DNA of 64,000 nt from Synchiropus splendidus (Eukaryota; Chordata; Actinopteri; Syngnathiformes; Callionymidae), in the NCBI RefSeq assembly GCF_027744825.2, contig NC_071334.1, positions 66,313,437 to 66,377,436 on the forward strand, written 5' to 3'. The notes under the pieces were generated by a model, which was not told the origin of the DNA, did not search any database, and worked only from the letters and a program-made list of their open reading frames with translations. Position 1 is the first letter of the stretch, and every line of letters begins with the position of its first letter. This document shows, piece after piece, positions 1-58,681 of the stretch. The translations under genes were made by a program, and so were the position numbers.

Positions 1-409
1 CGATTAGAATCAAATACAACACAGCACAAGGCACTTGTGGATTTTGGCCTTGGTATATTTATGGAAATTCATGAAATATATTCATTAAATGTCTTATCAT
101 TGCACATTTTGGAGATTATATCATAACTAACAAATATTTATTCTCAGAGTGGATCAAGGTTGTTTAGAGGGGGAGGAAGAGACTGACTGCAAAGAATGTG
201 CGGAGGAAACAACCCCATTGTTTTCGGTGGGGAATCTCACAGCTCCACAACACCAAGGATGGATAGCAGCTCTCCATTTTCTGATCATGGCATTTCATGG
301 AAGAGTGTCCTTCTTCTAAGAGCTCAGAAGGTGGCGCTCTTAATTTGAAATTGTTGTGAGGTTTCATTGAAATAGAGGCCATCTAGAGGCCCCTGAAAAT
401 GAGGGAACT

Positions 410-421
410 GTTTCATGAAAC
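410..421. repeat. GTTTCATGAAAC family, copy near 320-445
   Basis: Palindrome within the block GCCATCTAGAGGCCCCTGAA, then AATGAGGGAACT and the palindrome, then CTCATCAAC. The same order of parts recurs elsewhere in the window. Confidence 0.7.
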
Positions 422-522
422 CTCATCAACTCTTCAGCACTACTTTCTGACACACGAAAAAAGCATGGGAAAAGGTACATGTACAAGATAAGCACATGAT
501 CTGGTGAAGAGACAAGAAATGC

Positions 523-581
523 TATATATATATAGCATATATATACATATAGCTATATATATATATATATATATATATACA
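523..581. repeat. (AT)n microsatellite, interrupted
   Basis: Interrupted TA/AT dinucleotide runs. Confidence 0.9.
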
Positions 582-641
582 CGGAAAACAATAAATCAAA
601 TACTGACTGAAACTAAAAGACAGCGATGGAGCAGAATTTTG

Positions 642-677
<36 letters not shown>

Positions 678-678
678 A
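642..678. repeat. (AT)n microsatellite
   Basis: Near-perfect TA run with one G interruption. Confidence 0.9.
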
Positions 679-933
679 TTCAAACTCTTGTTGAAAGTTG
701 TGTAAGCGGTGAGTGAAGACGTGGACCTGAGACTATGTCTCGTTTTCACAAGGGTGGGGCAGTCATGGATGAAACATTTCATTGGCATCCTTTTAGTAGA
801 GTGTACTTCCTGAAACATTTGAGCGTCTGAGTAATGCAGCTGCTCAGCAACTCAGTCATCAAAAATTAAATTAGCGTATCTCTATTGGTATATGCTCAGA
901 AGGGTAGTGTATCTATATATATATCGTACTTAC

Positions 934-25680
<24,747 letters not shown>

Positions 25681-26130
25681 CACCCCTGCTCTTTTTCCTC
25701 TAAATATCCCCCTATTTTTGTTGTTTACAAGAGCAACGCTGCAGGAGAAGAAGCCCCCCCGATCGTTCCGGCCGCTCTTCAAATCAGAGTAAATCCATTG
25801 ATTACCCAGGAGGAGAAAGTCGGCTGGAACAGATGGGGGGGTTGTAGTGCCGCTAGTGAGAGAGGAAGAAAGTCAGCGTCTGTCCGTGGATGGAGTGAGA
25901 CGTGAAACATGGGCTGGCATCTCTGTCATGAATCCTGGCTCCCAGTCTCTGACTGTGCATGAACATTCAGCAGCTGAAGCGCATATTGATGAGAAGGCTG
26001 GACGAGGATGCTGTTGCTGGTGGCGATGAAGGCACTCTGAAGCGCACTCCCACTGCAAAAAATACACCCACCAGTGGCTGGCCACTAATGCCTCTTTGGT
26101 GGGAGTGGTGAAGTCAAATGTGGTAGGACG
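25681..26130 (-). promoter_or_regulatory. Putative 5' UTR and promoter-proximal region of gabrb3
   Basis: Sequence immediately upstream of the gabrb3 start on the minus strand is comparatively CpG-rich (for example around 25755-25780 and 25830-25900) against AT-rich flanks. I see no clear TATA box. Assignment as UTR and promoter is by position only. Confidence 0.45.
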
Positions 26131-27452
26131 CAAATGACCCTATCATTCTCTGATCATCATCTCAACATCATGTCGTTGAGGAGCCCTCTGCAGCATTTTG
26201 GGATTCAGTCCTGAGGTCTGCTTGATGATCTTTTAAAAAGTAAACCTCTTTGTCCATTACATATTCTATTTTATGATGAAATCTGGATTCATCCGTAATG
26301 TTTTTCCCCCCTTTATCGACTTTGACTACTGAGAGTGAAGCAAGCCAAAACACTGGACTCGAAGAAAAAGAGCCTTGAAATGAACAACTTTTTAATACTG
26401 CTACAAATAGCACTATTACTCCAGATGCTGCTGCTATTACTGTACTACTGCTACTGCTAAGTCTTTTATATAGCAACATTTAGAACACTGTTCACAAAGT
26501 GTTGTACTTTAATAATATAAAAGATAGAGAAATGGGGGGAAAAGGCGAATTGTGACATGGCGTTATTTGCTTAAAACATATTTGAATATATATTATTTAT
26601 TTTATAAGTTTTTTTAAATGTAAAGTTTATCAATATAAATCATAAATATATGACTTGGTGAAAATCTTGCTAACATAACAATGGGAAAAAGGTAAACCTA
26701 AGATATAAAGGCATGGTTTTACTACATAAATTAGCTTTCCAATGTCTATAGATTTCTTTTGTTGTTTTGCTCTGACCTCATGAGGATATGTGGCCCCTGA
26801 TACCCTGACACTGAATACAGGCAGTTTCAATATTAATCCATAGGAAAGGGTGATAACAGAAAACATTGGTGGTGACTGTTGACGCATGGTGCCCCCAGTA
26901 CCTCACAACTCATGCAGCTGTAGCCCCGCATCCCTCCAATATAAATAAGGGAAGGTGTAAATGGAACGTAAAATTTCAAGCCTTTTACTTTTCAAAGGCA
27001 ATTAGTTGTGATGGCTGTAGTTTATCAATGTATTTTCAATTGAGCATTTCATTATTTAAATTCTTCCCATCTCATCTCAGCTCATTATTTATATTGCTCC
27101 CAACGTCATTAAATAATAATAATAATAATAATAATTAAAGTGGGTAGAATATTAGGATATACCTTCAATCTATGTGTTTTGTTTTTTTTAATATCCGAAT
27201 TGTGTAAATGAAGGGCTGATATTTTTTACAGTGGTCTTCACACCATCTGCGCCAATCCCCTTCCCTCGTGTTTCCTGTAAAAATGGCGGGACCTGAGCGA
27301 TACCGAGAAGGGACGTGCTGCATTCAGCCTCCCATTCCGTCAGTGCCCGTGATAGATTGGCTTGTTAATCGCCCATAATGACCCCCTTTTTTCCCCCTCT
27401 ATCTGGAACACTGCGCGGGAGCATGAATTATTGAGAAATATCAGAGTCAGAG

Positions 27453-27513
27453 TTGGCGCCTAATTAGGACTGCGCTGGCGCGCATGTGCGATTGGCGCCT
27501 CAATTAGACTGCG
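27453..27513. repeat. Tandem GGCGCC-(T)AATTA-ACTGCG motif
   Basis: GGCGCCTAATTAGGACTGCG (27455-27474) recurs as GGCGCCTCAATTAGACTGCG (27494-27513), 39 bases apart. Between them lies GCGCGCATGTGCG, close to the NRF-1 palindrome. It lies between two neuronal genes; a regulatory role is inferred, not shown. Confidence 0.5.
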
Positions 27514-27542
27514 TTGTCTGAACCGAGTATTGTTGCTTTTAC

Positions 27543-27590
27543 CTGGTGTCGTAGATGGCGAACAACTTCTTGTTTCCGTCCACAGCATTC
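27543..27590 (-). other. Candidate alternative upstream exon of gabrb3 (uncertain)
   Basis: Forty-eight bases bounded on the minus strand by CTTTGTATGCAG|GAATGC and ACACCAG|GTAAAAG. One frame is open, N-AVDGNKKLFAIYDT, and it leaves phase 2, the phase accepted by gabrb3 exon 2, so skipping exon 1 would read D-T-S-VNEPGN in frame. Mammalian GABRB3 has two alternative signal-peptide first exons, but I do not recognise these residues as either, and no convincing partner signal exon was found further upstream. It could be a real alternative exon, a conserved element, or chance. Confidence 0.35.
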
Positions 27591-28649
27591 CTGCATACAA
27601 AGAAGATGAACGACGCAGTTAATGTAAGAATAAATCAATATACAAATAACATTTGAAACAATCTTGATTTTTTAAAATTATTATTATTATTTGATGTGCT
27701 GGGTGCCACGTGCGTAAATCCAGTACAATACAGTACAATCAAATAGAGGGGGCAGGTGTAAGGTCCGTTATTAAAAGTGGAGGCAACATTCCCGCCGTGT
27801 TACCCCACAAACACATCTCCCACTTCTCTCTCTCTCGCTCTCGCGCACACTCGTATGACCGGACAAGCCACTGCAGGAGCTGTCCGCCCCTCTGGTGCTG
27901 AACTCGGACGCCTAAATTCCACTCACTGTCACTGGTGTTGCTGCTCATCCACGCACCTCGAACCAATTATGAAAGTGCGGAGCTCTAATTACCATCAACG
28001 AGAGATGGATCTCGACTACCCTCTTATGGCCACGAACTTCAAGCTTAATAGCAACTTAAAAAGGAGATATAGACGCTTACTTTTCTAGACTTTCTGACGT
28101 CTGCTATGAATTGAACTAGCTATAAAGCAGATGTGGTGTCTGTATTCTGTACTAATGCACTACACAAGCTTAAATACCATGTCTTGTATTTTTTTTATTT
28201 AAATGTTATGTCGTGTAGATCTATTTGTTCAATATAATTATTATTACGACTGCTATTATTATCATTTAATGTCGTTTTGCCATACGTTATTTTAACACTA
28301 GCCATTTATTTTCATTACAGTATTTAACATATGTAATTAATGAATGATATATTTCATGATTTTTGAAGAATTACATACAGGTTTTGAAGAAAGCTGCATA
28401 GCTATTTTGTGTTCAACACATTAGTTGTCTCAAAGCCCATATTCACTAAACAAAACAAGCAAAAAAAAAAAAAAAAAAGATTTCATCTGCACCAAAAGTT
28501 TCATTCCCCATTGGTTTAGTCATTCAAATGTTTGACACAAGTGAACACATTTCAACAGTCAGTGTCATCATCTCTGGCTGCAGTAGATAAAAGAATGCTG
28601 TGATGGTTGTCAAAAACATCTTTATGATGCAAATTTCTCAACTTTCCTC

Positions 28650-29251
28650 GCGCATCTTGTTGGCAACAGACGGTGGCAGGGGCGCGTCAAGCACATGGCC
28701 ACCCGAAATCCTGTCTGCGCCTCGGATGAAGAAAGGCTTGATGGTTGGGGGACTGGCGTTACGCAGTGTTTTTCTGTTCACGGGTTGGACAGGGTTCACC
28801 TGATTTTATTAAGAATCTTCCTCCTCGCCGCATCAGCGCCTCCCCCTCCTCCCCTCACCTTCTCCTCCCATCCCACCAATCAGGAGCCCCCATTATAAAA
28901 TTATTAACCTCCATTGCAGCACTTGCTACTCTCGCACCGGCAGTCGGCGTATATAGCGGAGGAGCAATGTGGAGTGAATCCTGTCTCCACCGCGACAACG
29001 GGACCGGACCGAACGGCCAGCGAGAGTGATGCCGCCGCTGCTGCGACACCTCCGGGGGCGATAATGCAGGAGACGCGGTGCGGCAGCCAGTGAAGGAACA
29101 AGGCGAGAAGCAGACTGCGCTGCGAGCAGGAGGCGACAACAGACCGGAATCCAACCGGAGATCGCCTTGTTTCTTCACCTCCAGGCGCCGTAAGTGCGTT
29201 TATGCAGGTGAAAGAGAACGGAACCTCTGCTGCTGTCGGATCTGCAACCAG
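28650..29251 (+). promoter_or_regulatory. gabra5 promoter and 5' UTR exon (GC-rich)
   Basis: A GC-rich stretch upstream of the gabra5 start exon. TATATA occurs at about 28950. Plausible first-exon donors are GCGCC|GTAAGTGCG (GT at 29190), GCAG|GTGAAAG (29208) and CCAG|GTACAACG (29252); the first is the strongest match. This exon would splice to 29524. Three chained short uORFs lie at 28967-29093. The transcription start is not determinable from sequence. Confidence 0.55.
28967..29093 (+). promoter_or_regulatory. Three chained upstream ORFs in the gabra5 leader
   Basis: uORF1 28967-29029 (20 codons plus TGA), uORF2 29029-29064 (11 codons plus TAA) and uORF3 29064-29093 (9 codons plus TGA). 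They overlap by one base: TGATG at 29027-29031 and TAATG at 29062-29066. If the leader starts before 28967 they would be translated serially or restrict scanning. Their inclusion in the mRNA is inferred. Confidence 0.5.
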
Positions 29252-29429
29252 GTACAACGTCAATTTTGGATGTCCTGCACTAGTAGGTGGCCTAAATTGG
29301 AGAGTTGTGTATTAAAAAGCTGCAGGTTTGGCAGTATAGGACCATCATAAATATATGACAAATATATGGTGTCATTTTCCATCAAACAGGACTATAAAAT
29401 GGGCCTCTTTTTTCAGTGATTCAGCTGAG

Positions 29430-29431
<2 letters not shown>

Positions 29432-29493
<62 letters not shown>
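29432..29493. repeat. (AT)n microsatellite next to the gabra5 start-exon acceptor
   Basis: A 62-bp uninterrupted AT run ending 30 bases before the AG at 29522-29523. It abuts the branchpoint and pyrimidine-tract region of the intron. Confidence 0.95.
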
Positions 29494-29503
<10 letters not shown>

Positions 29504-29530
29504 TTTAATATCTTCCTCTTCAGGACCAGG

Positions 29531-52243
<22,713 letters not shown>

Positions 52244-52610
52244 TTGATAGCACTCGTCACAAAGCCATGGTGGAGGACTTTTAAGGGCTCCAGCCGAAAA
52301 AAGAAAAATCTGAAAAATTTCAAGAACAGTATTTTTTCTTTATTTAATTCCAGCTTTTTGAATGACTGCAAGGCTGCAAATGACTCTTTTGGATTCCATT
52401 GCCTAAAAATCTGCTTGATGCACAAAGACTGCCTTCAAGACCAGATAGCTTTGCTTCTTTCTCAACTCTTCGGCTGCTGTTTGCATGACGCTCTGCTGTA
52501 CAGGATATCTCTCGACCTATTCAGCCAATCATAGCTACGCTCGTGAAATCGCCGAGGTTTGATCCTCGGTCTCTGGAGGGCAAAATAAAACTGCAATTTC
52601 ACATGCCTTG
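52244..52610 (+). other. gabra5 3' UTR (proximal part) with polyadenylation signal
   Basis: Follows the TAA; the first canonical AATAAA is at 52584-52589. Further hexamers occur downstream (for example 54126-54131), and the T-rich, low-complexity sequence to about 55170 could be a long neuronal 3' UTR. Which site is used cannot be told from sequence. Confidence 0.5.
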
Positions 52611-53395
52611 AAGAAAACACAAACATGTGGACGTCTCTTGAGATCAATGCTGCAAGTGCATTAATAATTCAGTTTTTAAGTTCTTTTATTGCAACAGGCA
52701 CTGGTGTGTTAGAGAATCCTTGCCTCTTTCAGCAGGCTCCGTTCACAAAACCTCTCTATGAGGAAAGAAACCTGAAATACCACTTGGAGGTGATAAATGT
52801 TTTCATGGATTCTGAAACAGCCTAGAAGAATGAAGAAGTGGACACTTGAGGAGTCAAAACCGATGTTTGTAAAAAATGTCTCTGTGACCAGACCACCCTG
52901 GATGATGTGTCAGGAGTTATTTGGGAAATGTGCCTTGAGCTTGTAAGTAGAATCACAGCGGCAGGAGGATCACTGCTCTGGGTGGTATTTAATATATTTT
53001 GCCACTGTATTGTGTAACGGCACCGTATTAGGTACGCTACTCAGAGGTAACAACAGGGAACTGGCTATAACAAATGTGATAAGACGACCCAGTACAGATG
53101 ACTACAATATCATACATCAACACGTGACTGCAAATTCTACTACACATACGTACACGATGGTGCGTCACTTCACGTCGCTGCATTCTAACTGAACCCCCAC
53201 ATCTAATGACGGCCTTGATCTATATAGCACTTTCTGTTTACCATGTGACTGGTTAAGTGAAGGAAAAGTACTAGACACTGAGGTTAACCAAAATAATTGT
53301 AAAATGTGATGGATGGTCGCAGGATGCGACCCTGAACATGTTGGGTGGTGTTGGGATAACTACAAACTGTACAAAATGTACAATGTTAAATACAA

Positions 53396-53639
53396 GTAAC
53401 ATCCGACTTACGTCCACCTTTACTTACAACCACGGCCATATTCAATGTCTGGCACCGCAGCATGTAGCGGCCCAGCAACACGTACGACAGTATCCCAGCA
53501 TCTCACTCTCACACAGAGATCTACCACTACAGTAGTACCTATGACTTGCACGTGGCTATTTTCAATGGAATTCGACTTACATCCAATGCGACTTACGACC
53601 GGTTGGTGGAACCGATACTGGTTGTAAGTCGGATGTTAC
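53396..53639. mobile_element. MITE with GTAACATCCGACTTAC termini
   Basis: Left end GTAACATCCGACTTACGTCC and right end (reverse complement) GTAACATCCGACTTACAACC form a terminal inverted repeat; internal copies of CGACTTAC occur near 53575 and 53590. No transposase. The target duplication is unclear. It lies 1.15 kb beyond the gabra5 stop. Confidence 0.8.
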
Positions 53640-55234
53640 ATGTACTTGTGACTCACAAGTTGAGTTTGGGTGGACCTGAGTTCCAAGAAACAAATATCTC
53701 ATGGTAGCAATGAAAAATAGTTTTATTTCTTATATATCTATTATCAGCAAATCAACAGGTTGTTTTCCACCTTTTCCCTTCTCCAACTTCTGCTCATCTG
53801 TTCTTGGTCGTCTGACTAGATGGATAAAACTGTTCCTATATTTAGACAAACGTTGAGAGATTTTGGTTCAATTGCTCAAGCACTTTAAAAGCCTCTCACC
53901 TTGGAATGCGTGGATCAAATGGAGTCAAATGAAGGCAGGGCTTGGTTCATGTTTGAGCGTACGCAGGCTTTAAGCACATCAGTAGGCAATAGGAAAGTGT
54001 GATTTACAGTATTTGACTACTTTGAAGAGTCAACATTTTTTTTCCTTGCTTTTATCATGACTTATCGATAGGTTGCTGGCTTGATAGTCGTTTCCAATTT
54101 ATCGATTCCTAGAAAAAAAATTTGAAATAAAAAAAAGTTCTTCATGAAGTAGATCAACTCCTGTGTTTCATGTTTAACTTTGACCTTAAAATGATTTGTG
54201 TTTGAAAAAAAAATATTTAGTTGTTGTTAACGTGTAAATATCACTGTGTTGTTACTAAACCTTGGGGGTGGGGAATCTGATTTTTCTATCGATGATTTCT
54301 ACCTGGACCAATCTTGGAAGCACAGGGAAGGAAGTGTCGGACTTTGGTGAGACAAACTCAGGGACTAAACCAGCTCCCAGTGTCGTCACCTTTGTGGATG
54401 TAAACAGACTGTCGGTGACTTCTACATCTTGTAAATAGGTTTTCTCAGTTCTCGCTGTATCGAACTGAGATCTGCAGCTTACGTTCTTTCGTCTAACTTT
54501 TCTCTTGACTGATAATTTGATCGCAATGTCAGTGTTGTTCAGGACCATGTGTTAAGCTGAATTTATGTTTTAGCTGTGTCACGCTGCATTTGTGCTGTCT
54601 TGGATTTTAAAGCCTTAACTGATGAAAATAATTTGCTGACATTTAACGTTTTTATTTCTACCAAAAAGTGCTCTAGCATCCAAACTGGCTCTGATGGTTG
54701 GAATGGACTTCATGTTGATTTTATTAAAAAATATATTTGGATTTGAACGCTGACTGAAAGTTGCACTTTCTGAGTCAAATTTAAATTAAGATGTTATATA
54801 TTGTTGCTATTGTTTTGTGTTTTGTAAAAACAACCTTTTTTTATTTGTTATGTCACTTTATGTTATGTGATGTTAATTATGCTGTGTAATGTATTGTGAT
54901 GACTTTTCATTTTCATCATATTCAGTTTGGTTTTGTTGTATAATGTTTCATTTTTTTTCTTTTAACTTTGCAATATGTTGTTACATGTATTAACGCTACG
55001 ATATGCGCCGTCACTCCATGAATGAATCAGAAATATCCCTTGATATTTACTTAAAAGAAAATTGCTATGTAGCCATGACACAATAATGATTCATTATGTA
55101 TAACAGCGCTTGTAAATTAAATTACGTGACGCTACATTTATTTTGTCGACTTTGGTTGCTGTGATTTCTTTTTTCCTTGAATCTGTATTCAAGCCTCCCT
55201 GCTGGTTTATGTTGCAAAAACAAATCAAAAAAAA

Positions 55235-55870
55235 AATCAGAATCAGAATCAGAAAAACACTTTATTAATCCCAAGGGAAATTATGTTCGTAACACGCTCA
55301 ACATATCACAATAAATTAAAAAGAAATTATATGATAAAGTGCAAAAACAAAGCTATACTAAAGAGCTTAGAAACCATGGGAACAATGTGCAAGAAAATGC
55401 AGTTCAAGAAGAATCCTTCATTGTGATTTTTTCAGAGATGAATTGTATGTTTTTATTGCCACAGGGAGAAAGGACCTCCTGTGTGTGTGTAGTCTCAGTC
55501 TGTTGGTACGTGTGCTACTGTATTGGACCAGGAGCTCATGGAGGGCGTGGGTTGTTCAGGATGCTCCTTAGTTTCAGGAGCATCCTTCTCTCCATAACTG
55601 TCTCTAAGGAGTCCAGTTTCACCCCCACCACATCACCAGCTTTGCGGATGAGTCTGCTGAGTCTGTTAGTGTCAGCCACCGTTAATATGCTGCCCCAGCA
55701 AACCACAGCGAACAGAATGGCACTGGACCCCACCGACTCATAAAACATCCTCAGGACCAGAGCCTCCTTAAGAAATAGAGATGACTCTGTCCTTTCTCTC
55801 AGTGTTCCGAGTCCAGTCAAGTTTATTGTCTATGAGGACCCCAAGATATTTATAGTCCTCAACCATATCC
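55235..55870 (-). mobile_element. LINE 3' fragment (reverse transcriptase C-terminus and tail)
   Basis: The minus strand encodes MFYESVGSSAILFAVVCWGS, then ADTNRLSRLIRKAGDVVG and ERRMLLKLRSILNNPRPP, the C-terminal RT region of a non-LTR retrotransposon common in fish. The 3' end carries the hallmark GATTAATAAAGTG-like tail and a TTCTGA hexamer repeat (55235-55252). 5'-truncated; a dead copy. Confidence 0.85.
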
Positions 55871-56769
55871 ATATTGTGTGTGGGACAAACAAATGAGAGC
55901 CGACACCCGTCCTACATTGATGGGAAATCAGAACATAAACAAGAACGTTCAGTCATGGGGCCGACCGTGGACGTGTCCATACTGTATGATGTCACCGCCG
56001 GTGTATATCTTCCATCTTTGGCCGATGATGTGTCCCACTATGTGTCCCACCCGAGATAACACATTTTCTCTAATTTTATATTTGTATAAGAATGAGAGAA
56101 AAAAATGAATAACTTGATAAAGAATGAATATAAATTGTTCTTAAAATAGATATAATCATCTTTATGTCAGTCAAAGAGAATCATGCCTCCTCCCCCATCC
56201 CTTTAGACCCTGCTGCAGTCTCATCTGCTGTCTGTCTGTCAGAGGTCTTTTCTTCTCGACTGCGGTGGCTGCTGAGCTCTGGCAACAAATTTCAGATCGA
56301 TAATGTGTACTTAATCCCAAGCATGGGGATTGAGGTAGACTTGGACTCCTCACCTGGGGGTCTCACACAAAAGTAGCAACTTATAGAGACTTGTATTTTT
56401 CATCATTTGTTTTATGTTGTGAAGGTGTATTTCAAATAGCTAAGTAAAACATCCTAAGCAATGTCCCATCCTGAGTATATTCACCAGACACTTCGCAACT
56501 CAAGTTGAGACTTTCAGTGAGCTACCAGGCCCTCGAAGGAGCGAGAAGTAGCCTTTTGTTTTTATTCATTAAACTAGACCATAGCTCTGCAGTCATCTAG
56601 TGGCCTTTCACACATGTCACTTCCTGAGTCCAACATTGCGTTCAAATCCATAAAATGAAAAATAAATAATTTCATCCAAAAGGGAGCTCATTTCCTGCAA
56701 CCTGATCGGTTTGTGGCAGTGGTGTAGCACCTCAGCTATCCATCATCTGTGGCTAGTGAAGAAGAATCT

Positions 56770-57055
56770 TGATCATCCTCCCTAGTCGCACATATCATCT
56801 TCCTTCTCAGGTCCCAGTGCTACCACCATGAATTAGCTGTCATCCTCACCTCCTTTTTTTCCCTGTTGTCTACAAGACTATTTGTAGAGCATGTTCCCCG
56901 TCTTTCCTCTCCATTAGTCCAAGCCACCTGAGTCTGGCCTCCGTGACAGTCTCCAAACATTTAGCCTCCTGTGTCAGATCAACTGTCTCCCAACCATGGA
57001 TCATGGCAGGCCTCACAACTGTCCTGCAAATCTTCCCTTTCCCCCTACTGGCAAT
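56770..57055 (-). mobile_element. Degenerate non-LTR retrotransposon fragment
   Basis: The minus-strand reading includes VVRPAMIHGWETVDLTQE and ARLRWLGLMERKDGEH, recognisably the same RT C-terminal block (VVRPAMLYG...; ARLRWFGH..RRD) as in the fragment at 41283-41765. Truncated at both ends. Confidence 0.75.
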
Positions 57056-57939
57056 TGTTCTGAGGTTTCACAAAACAATTTCCTGATTTTCAAAGCTAAG
57101 CAGATGCCGCTATTGGTTTTAAAATGATGTGAGATTTCATTGAAATAGTGCATCAAAGCCAAATACAATATGACATGCAGTACCATTTAGTGGCCTCTGA
57201 AATTAAGGACAGTGTTTTTGAAACCTTATACTTAACATCTATAACACACCCATGACAGTCCTCTCTACACCTACTCCACCCTGTAGCTTGTTCACCACTC
57301 TTGATGTTGGGGGAAAAAAATAATAATAAAAAATAAATAAATAAATAAACAAAGGACATTTGTGATTTACTAGTTTTTGCCTGTTCACCATTCCAATTTT
57401 TAGATATATATGTGTTGTCATCATTCTCAATTGCTGAATGCAAGAGTTTTATTTATTGGTTTAAAAGTTGACGTGTATGAATTTCATTAATGACAGTTGC
57501 CTCGGTTCATAATCGACAGGTTAAAAAGCACGACGTGTCTCTTGATGGATTATCAGTTAATATGAATCACTCGAGGGGTCAACAGTCAACTCGTTGCATC
57601 GCTGCAGAGAACATTTATAGTTATAGCGGATTACAGATCTATCCACTGGGTGGCAGTGATGCATCTTCACTGGCAACTGTTGTCAGTCGTTTATCTCCGA
57701 TGCAGCTTCGCAAATCATTTGCAGAATGAAGAAGGGAGGGGCGCGATCTGGATGGGCTGTGGAGAATTAGGATAGCGCCGACGAACATGCCAATTCACAA
57801 CAATCCGCCTTTTCTTGGGCGGGCGTCTCAATCATTCAAGTTTTTATTTAGTTAAATAAAAAAAAAAAGGATAAAATAAACAAATAAGTAAGTAAAAAAA
57901 AATTGCGAATGTTACAGAAGTTAACATATGACTTATTAT

Positions 57940-57942
<3 letters not shown>

Positions 57943-58024
<82 letters not shown>
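57943..58024. repeat. (AT)n microsatellite
   Basis: About 82 bases of perfect AT repeat upstream of gabrg3. Confidence 0.95.
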
Positions 58025-58027
<3 letters not shown>

Positions 58028-58536
58028 AACTCTCCTATTATACTACTTCTATTATTATTATTATTATTATACTAATATTGCTATTACACTCTCCCCCGAG
58101 CCCAATAACAGTGTTTGTGTTATTGATAGTAACTAGAAATGCTAGATTTGTTTTATTTTTAAACATTCGTCATACAGCTTTAGGTGTGGCATGGATAGAA
58201 ATTGTACTGAGCAACAATAAATTCGAATGTGATTCATATATTTGGTTTATCATTGTTTTGAAGAAGCGGCCGATTAAAACGGGTTTACTATCACGTTTAA
58301 TCATTTTAGGAGTGGATAATTGTCAAAGCCATTTCACTTTTTTTCATAAGCAAAATGTTCATGTAATTAACATTGAATTATCCCTTTTGTTTACTTCACA
58401 TTTTATGTCGACCACACTATGATCTCAACCTGTGAGTCGCTGAGGAATGTCACGTTTACATTATTCAATGATCAAATGTGTTCCAGAATAAAACTAAGGA
58501 CAATGGATATTTAACTTGTTTTTTTTTTGTAAGTTA

Positions 58537-58544
58537 TGACGTCA
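58537..58544. promoter_or_regulatory. Palindromic cAMP response element
   Basis: TGACGTCA, an exact consensus CREB/ATF site, about 510 bases upstream of the gabrg3 start codon. Confidence 0.55.
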
Positions 58545-58641
58545 TGTGGATATGTTGTAAGTGTAAGCGCAAACCAGAGTGCGGTTGACTCATACAGTCG
58601 CGCGCGCACGGTTCTCCTCTGCCAGGTTCACCAGCAGCAGA

Positions 58642-58681
58642 CATCATCATCATCATCATCATCATCTTCATCATCATCCTC
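58642..58681. repeat. (ATC)n trinucleotide run
   Basis: CATCAT repeats with two interruptions in the gabrg3 upstream region. Confidence 0.9.

Larger units (their letters stand above)
1..933 (-). other. gabrb3 intron 6 (partial)
   Basis: No exon recognised. Holds a copy of the GTTTCATGAAAC-family repeat (about 320-445) and two AT microsatellites (523-581 and 642-678). Confidence 0.7.
26131..28649. other. Head-to-head intergenic region between gabrb3 and gabra5
   Basis: Apart from the candidate exon at 27543-27590, no gene is recognised. It holds an AT-rich block (26450-26700), an (AAT)n run (27110-27135), a GC-rich block (27240-27520) with AAAATGGCGGGA (YY1-like), the paired GGCGCC motifs, a TGACGT half-CRE near 28094, and a poly-A run (28460-28478). 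Confidence 0.6.
52611..58529. other. Spacer between gabra5 and gabrg3
   Basis: No conserved coding exon seen. Contents: MITE (53396-53639), AT-rich sequence possibly 3' UTR (53700-55170), LINE 3' fragment (55235-55870), a second non-LTR fragment (56770-57055), a copy of the GTTTCATGAAAC-family repeat (57060-57225), and a long AT array (57943-58024) followed by (ATT)n (58051-58070). Confidence 0.7.

Noticed and set aside
896..933. Read-through of gabrb3 exon 6 as the true C-terminus
   Set aside because: A strong GTAAGT donor ends the exon at 934 with the conserved phase; the extra residues are intronic AT repeat.
26866..27138. Open frame ending in poly-Asn
   Set aside because: The Asn tail is the (AAT)n microsatellite; no splice or conservation evidence.
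55536..55820. 94-codon minus-strand open frame as a possible host gene
   Set aside because: Recognised as the C-terminus of a LINE reverse transcriptase with the element's 3' tail beyond it.
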